Source: QHXW01 sp035280425 (lineage in GTDB: Bacteria > Acidobacteriota > Terriglobia > Bryobacterales > Bryobacteraceae). From it: 64,000 bases of DNA. The DNA is taken from contig DATEFW010000004.1 in NCBI GenBank assembly GCA_035280425.1, forward strand, positions 1 to 64,000, written 5' to 3'. This document shows, one piece after another, positions 62,112 to 64,000 of the stretch; the first letter of the stretch is position 1; each line of letters opens with the position of its first letter. Below the pieces are notes generated by a model. It was not told where the DNA came from and did no database searches. It saw only the letters and a program-made list of their open reading frames with translations. Both the position numbers and the translations under genes were made by a program.

Positions 62112-63386
62112 TTACCGCTCCGCACGCAAGGCTTCGATGGGGTCAAGCTTGGATGCCCGGCGGGCCGGATAGATCCCGAAGAAGAGGCCCACTGCGCCGG
62201 AAAGTCCCACGCCGACCAAGATAGAAGTCCAGGGCAGGGCCATGGGCAGCGGGGTGGTATTCCGCACGGTGATGGCCAGCATCCAGGCGATGATCACGCC
62301 CAGCAGGCCGCCGCTGGCTGCAAGGAAAGAGGATTCGACCAGGAACTGGTTCAGAATATCGCGGCGCGTTGCTCCCAGGGACTTGCGAATGCCGATCTCA
62401 TGCGTGCGCTCGGTCACCACAGCCAGCATGATATTCATGATGACGATTCCGCCCACAACCATGAACACCGAAACGATGCCCACGGCGAGTGCGGCGATGG
62501 CGGAAGTCAACCGGTTCCAGAGGCTGACGAAAGTGTCCGAAGCAAAGATCGAGAAGTTGTCGTCCTGATTCGGCCGCAGATGCCGGTAGGCGCGCAGCAG
62601 CATGCGGATTTCGTCTTCGGCCTGCATGAGGTGCTGCTGGTCGACGGACTTTGCGACAAGGTCGATACCCTTTTGCGCGCCGTAGGTTTTGAAGTAGCTG
62701 TCGATCGGTATCATCGCGAAGTTGTCCTGCGATTCGCCGAAAACGCTGCCCAGCGCTTTGGCGACGCCGACCACCTGATATGGATTGCCCTCAATCTGAA
62801 TAACCTTTCCGATGGGATCGACGCTCTCGAAGAATCGTTTGCGAAGATCGTTGCCGATAAATGCCACCGTCCGATGGCGGCGCACTTCCTCGGCTGCAAT
62901 GGCGCGGCCCAGATCGACACTGATGCTGCTGATTTCGGGAATATTGTCGGTGATGCCCTGTATGTCGACACCGGAAGCGGAAAGGCCCTTATAGGTAACG
63001 CGCCCCTGGCGGTTCACGCTCATACCGATCGCCTTGACGAGCGTGGCCTGGCCCTTCAGGAATTCGTACTCTTCGCGCTTGATCTCCGGATTCCGTTTCA
63101 TCATCTCGTAGAATTTCTTGGGATCCCAGGGGCCGAACCAGGCCATACGAACCACGCGGAAGCCATCGGCTCCCATGTCGGAGACCTTGTCGGCGATATA
63201 GAGATTCATCCCGTGGATGAAGGCGGTAACGGCGATCAGGGTGGTAGTGGCGAGGATGATGCCCAACAGAGTGAGGACGGTGCGCAGCTTATTTTTTTTG
63301 AGCGAGTCGAGGGCGATCCGGTTGGCTTCCCAAAAAGACGCGGTCGGGCGGAAGGTGGTTCGTTTGTCCACTAAGGGGTCCACCAA
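62112..63386 (-). CDS. MacB-like ABC permease, first gene of the distal pair
   Basis: A 424-residue permease from ATG 63386. A variable N-terminus (about 1-30) is followed by LRTVLTLLGIILATTTLIAV, a periplasmic domain with VSDMGADGFRVVRMAWFGPWDPKKFYEMMKRNPE in pieces, and C-terminal FtsX helices with GGIVIMNIMLAVVTERTHEIGIRKSLGA. It is paralogous to 30488-31735, sharing the GILATTTLIAV and SDMGADGFRV blocks. The two-gene pair has therefore been duplicated, both times without an ATPase gene. Confidence 0.85.
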   Translation of the reverse strand: MVDPLVDKRTTFRPTASFWEANRIALDSLKKNKLRTVLTLLGIILATTTLIAVTAFIHGMNLYIADKVSDMGADGFRVVRMAWFGPWDPKKFYEMMKRNPEIKREEYEFLKGQATLVKAIGMSVNRQGRVTYKGLSASGVDIQGITDNIPEISSISVDLGRAIAAEEVRRHRTVAFIGNDLRKRFFESVDPIGKVIQIEGNPYQVVGVAKALGSVFGESQDNFAMIPIDSYFKTYGAQKGIDLVAKSVDQQHLMQAEDEIRMLLRAYRHLRPNQDDNFSIFASDTFVSLWNRLTSAIAALAVGIVSVFMVVGGIVIMNIMLAVVTERTHEIGIRKSLGATRRDILNQFLVESSFLAASGGLLGVIIAWMLAITVRNTTPLPMALPWTSILVGVGLSGAVGLFFGIYPARRASKLDPIEALRAER

Positions 63387-63565
63387 GGAAGACGCGTGAA
63401 GGGGGTATTTTGTTCCACCTGAAGGAGTTGCATTTTTCGCAAGAAACCGGGTTTTGGGGACTCGATGGCCGGAAGGCGCGCGGGAAAGCGTCCAAAACCG
63501 GAAATTCCGGGCCTGAGCCGACGATTCTCAGGATGGCGCAGTACAATAGCGGGCAGGAGACAGCC

Positions 63566-64000
63566 ATGAACCACGCGATTTTGAAGATTGTTCTGCTGAC
63601 TGCGTTCCTGGGGGGCGGCTGGGCGCAAGGCAGCAACATCCTTGCGCAAAAAGTTGTGGAAGAGGTCAAGGCGGCTCATCCGGAAATTACGAGCCTGGAA
63701 CTGGCCGCAGCCAAGGCCGAAGCCGGCTGCCAGACCATTGCCGCGACAGAAGCCAAAGAGATCGGCGAGAAGTGCGATGAAGACGAGCTGACAGCCATGA
63801 AAACCAACCGGCCTTTCGTGGAACAGGAGAAGACCGAATTCGACGTGACGTTGCCGATCCACGATGCGAGTGGAAAGATCATTGCCACGGCCGGGATGGA
63901 TTTCAAGACGGAACCGGGGCGGACGAAAGCGACCGTGACGCGCGAAGCCTTGAAGATCGCCGCGGAACTCGAGCGGCGGCTGCCGTCGCACGACGCGCTT
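63566..64000 (+). CDS. Secreted protein of unknown function, cut by the window end
   Basis: The first 145 codons of a gene from ATG 63566, with GGAGA upstream. The leader MNHAILKIVLLTAFLGGGWA is a signal peptide. The mature part has KVVEEVKAAHPEITSLELAA, two Cys (GCQT, KCDE) that could form a disulfide or bind metal, and FDVTLPIHDASGKIIATAGMDF, a beta-hairpin resembling PDC/PAS-like sensor strands. The function is unknown. Confidence 0.7.
   Translation, partial: MNHAILKIVLLTAFLGGGWAQGSNILAQKVVEEVKAAHPEITSLELAAAKAEAGCQTIAATEAKEIGEKCDEDELTAMKTNRPFVEQEKTEFDVTLPIHDASGKIIATAGMDFKTEPGRTKATVTREALKIAAELERRLPSHDAL

Overview
This 64 kb window is GC-rich bacterial chromosome, densely coded on both strands, with no rRNA, tRNA, prophage, insertion sequence or CRISPR array that I could recognise. 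The gene content points to an acidobacterium, probably near Solibacter/Bryobacter. The signs are two acidobacterial-type VWFA proteins, several MacB-like permeases without their own ATPase, an M13 peptidase, a DUF2911 protein, and many Tat-signal Gfo/Idh/MocA, PIG-L and amidohydrolase proteins. This placement is inferred from gene families, not from a marker gene.

Layout. 1-3625: the end of a membrane pyrophosphatase, then a minus-strand TPR / MacB-like permease / TolC operon. 3844-8340: an arginine biosynthesis operon, argF-argG-argH-argR, with tandem ARG boxes over its promoter. A small inverted-repeat element carrying a nonsense-broken four-helix-bundle gene sits between argF and argG. 8341-18238: GNAT enzyme, S9A peptidase, sugar isomerase plus amidohydrolase, MsrB, DUF2911, M13 peptidase and a sigma/anti-sigma pair. 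18252-22228: a ybbP-ybbA / tesA divergon. 22225-22950: a gene read through an in-frame TGA that encodes an iodothyronine-deiodinase-like selenoprotein. 23122-30282: a large secreted protein with a VWFA partner, NDH-2 and a CBS-domain site-2 protease. 30488-37498: a permease pair, a Mut7-C protein, and an ECF sigma / anti-sigma / envelope gene set. 37571-46852: metabolic genes and envelope proteins, including a protein with an LPXTG-like tail and a 36-residue membrane peptide. 47427-52467: a CheB-CheR-PAS-histidine kinase with its LuxR-type regulator and a second receiver protein. 52468-54535: a candidate structured RNA and msrPQ. 54532-64000: glycogen debranching enzyme, sigma/anti-sigma pair, a NitT/TauT-type ABC transporter, a second permease pair and a secreted protein cut by the window end.

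The strongest observation is the deiodinase-like selenoprotein at 22225-22950. A single TGA interrupts an otherwise continuous reading frame exactly at the catalytic position (GSYT-U-PPFR). It is followed by a short hairpin with GGU in its loop, which fits a bacterial SECIS. Second is the element between argF and argG. Its 24-base inverted repeats end next to the argG start codon, and it has apparently displaced the argG ribosome binding site. Third is an unassigned RNA-like structure with two long crossing helices ahead of msrP.
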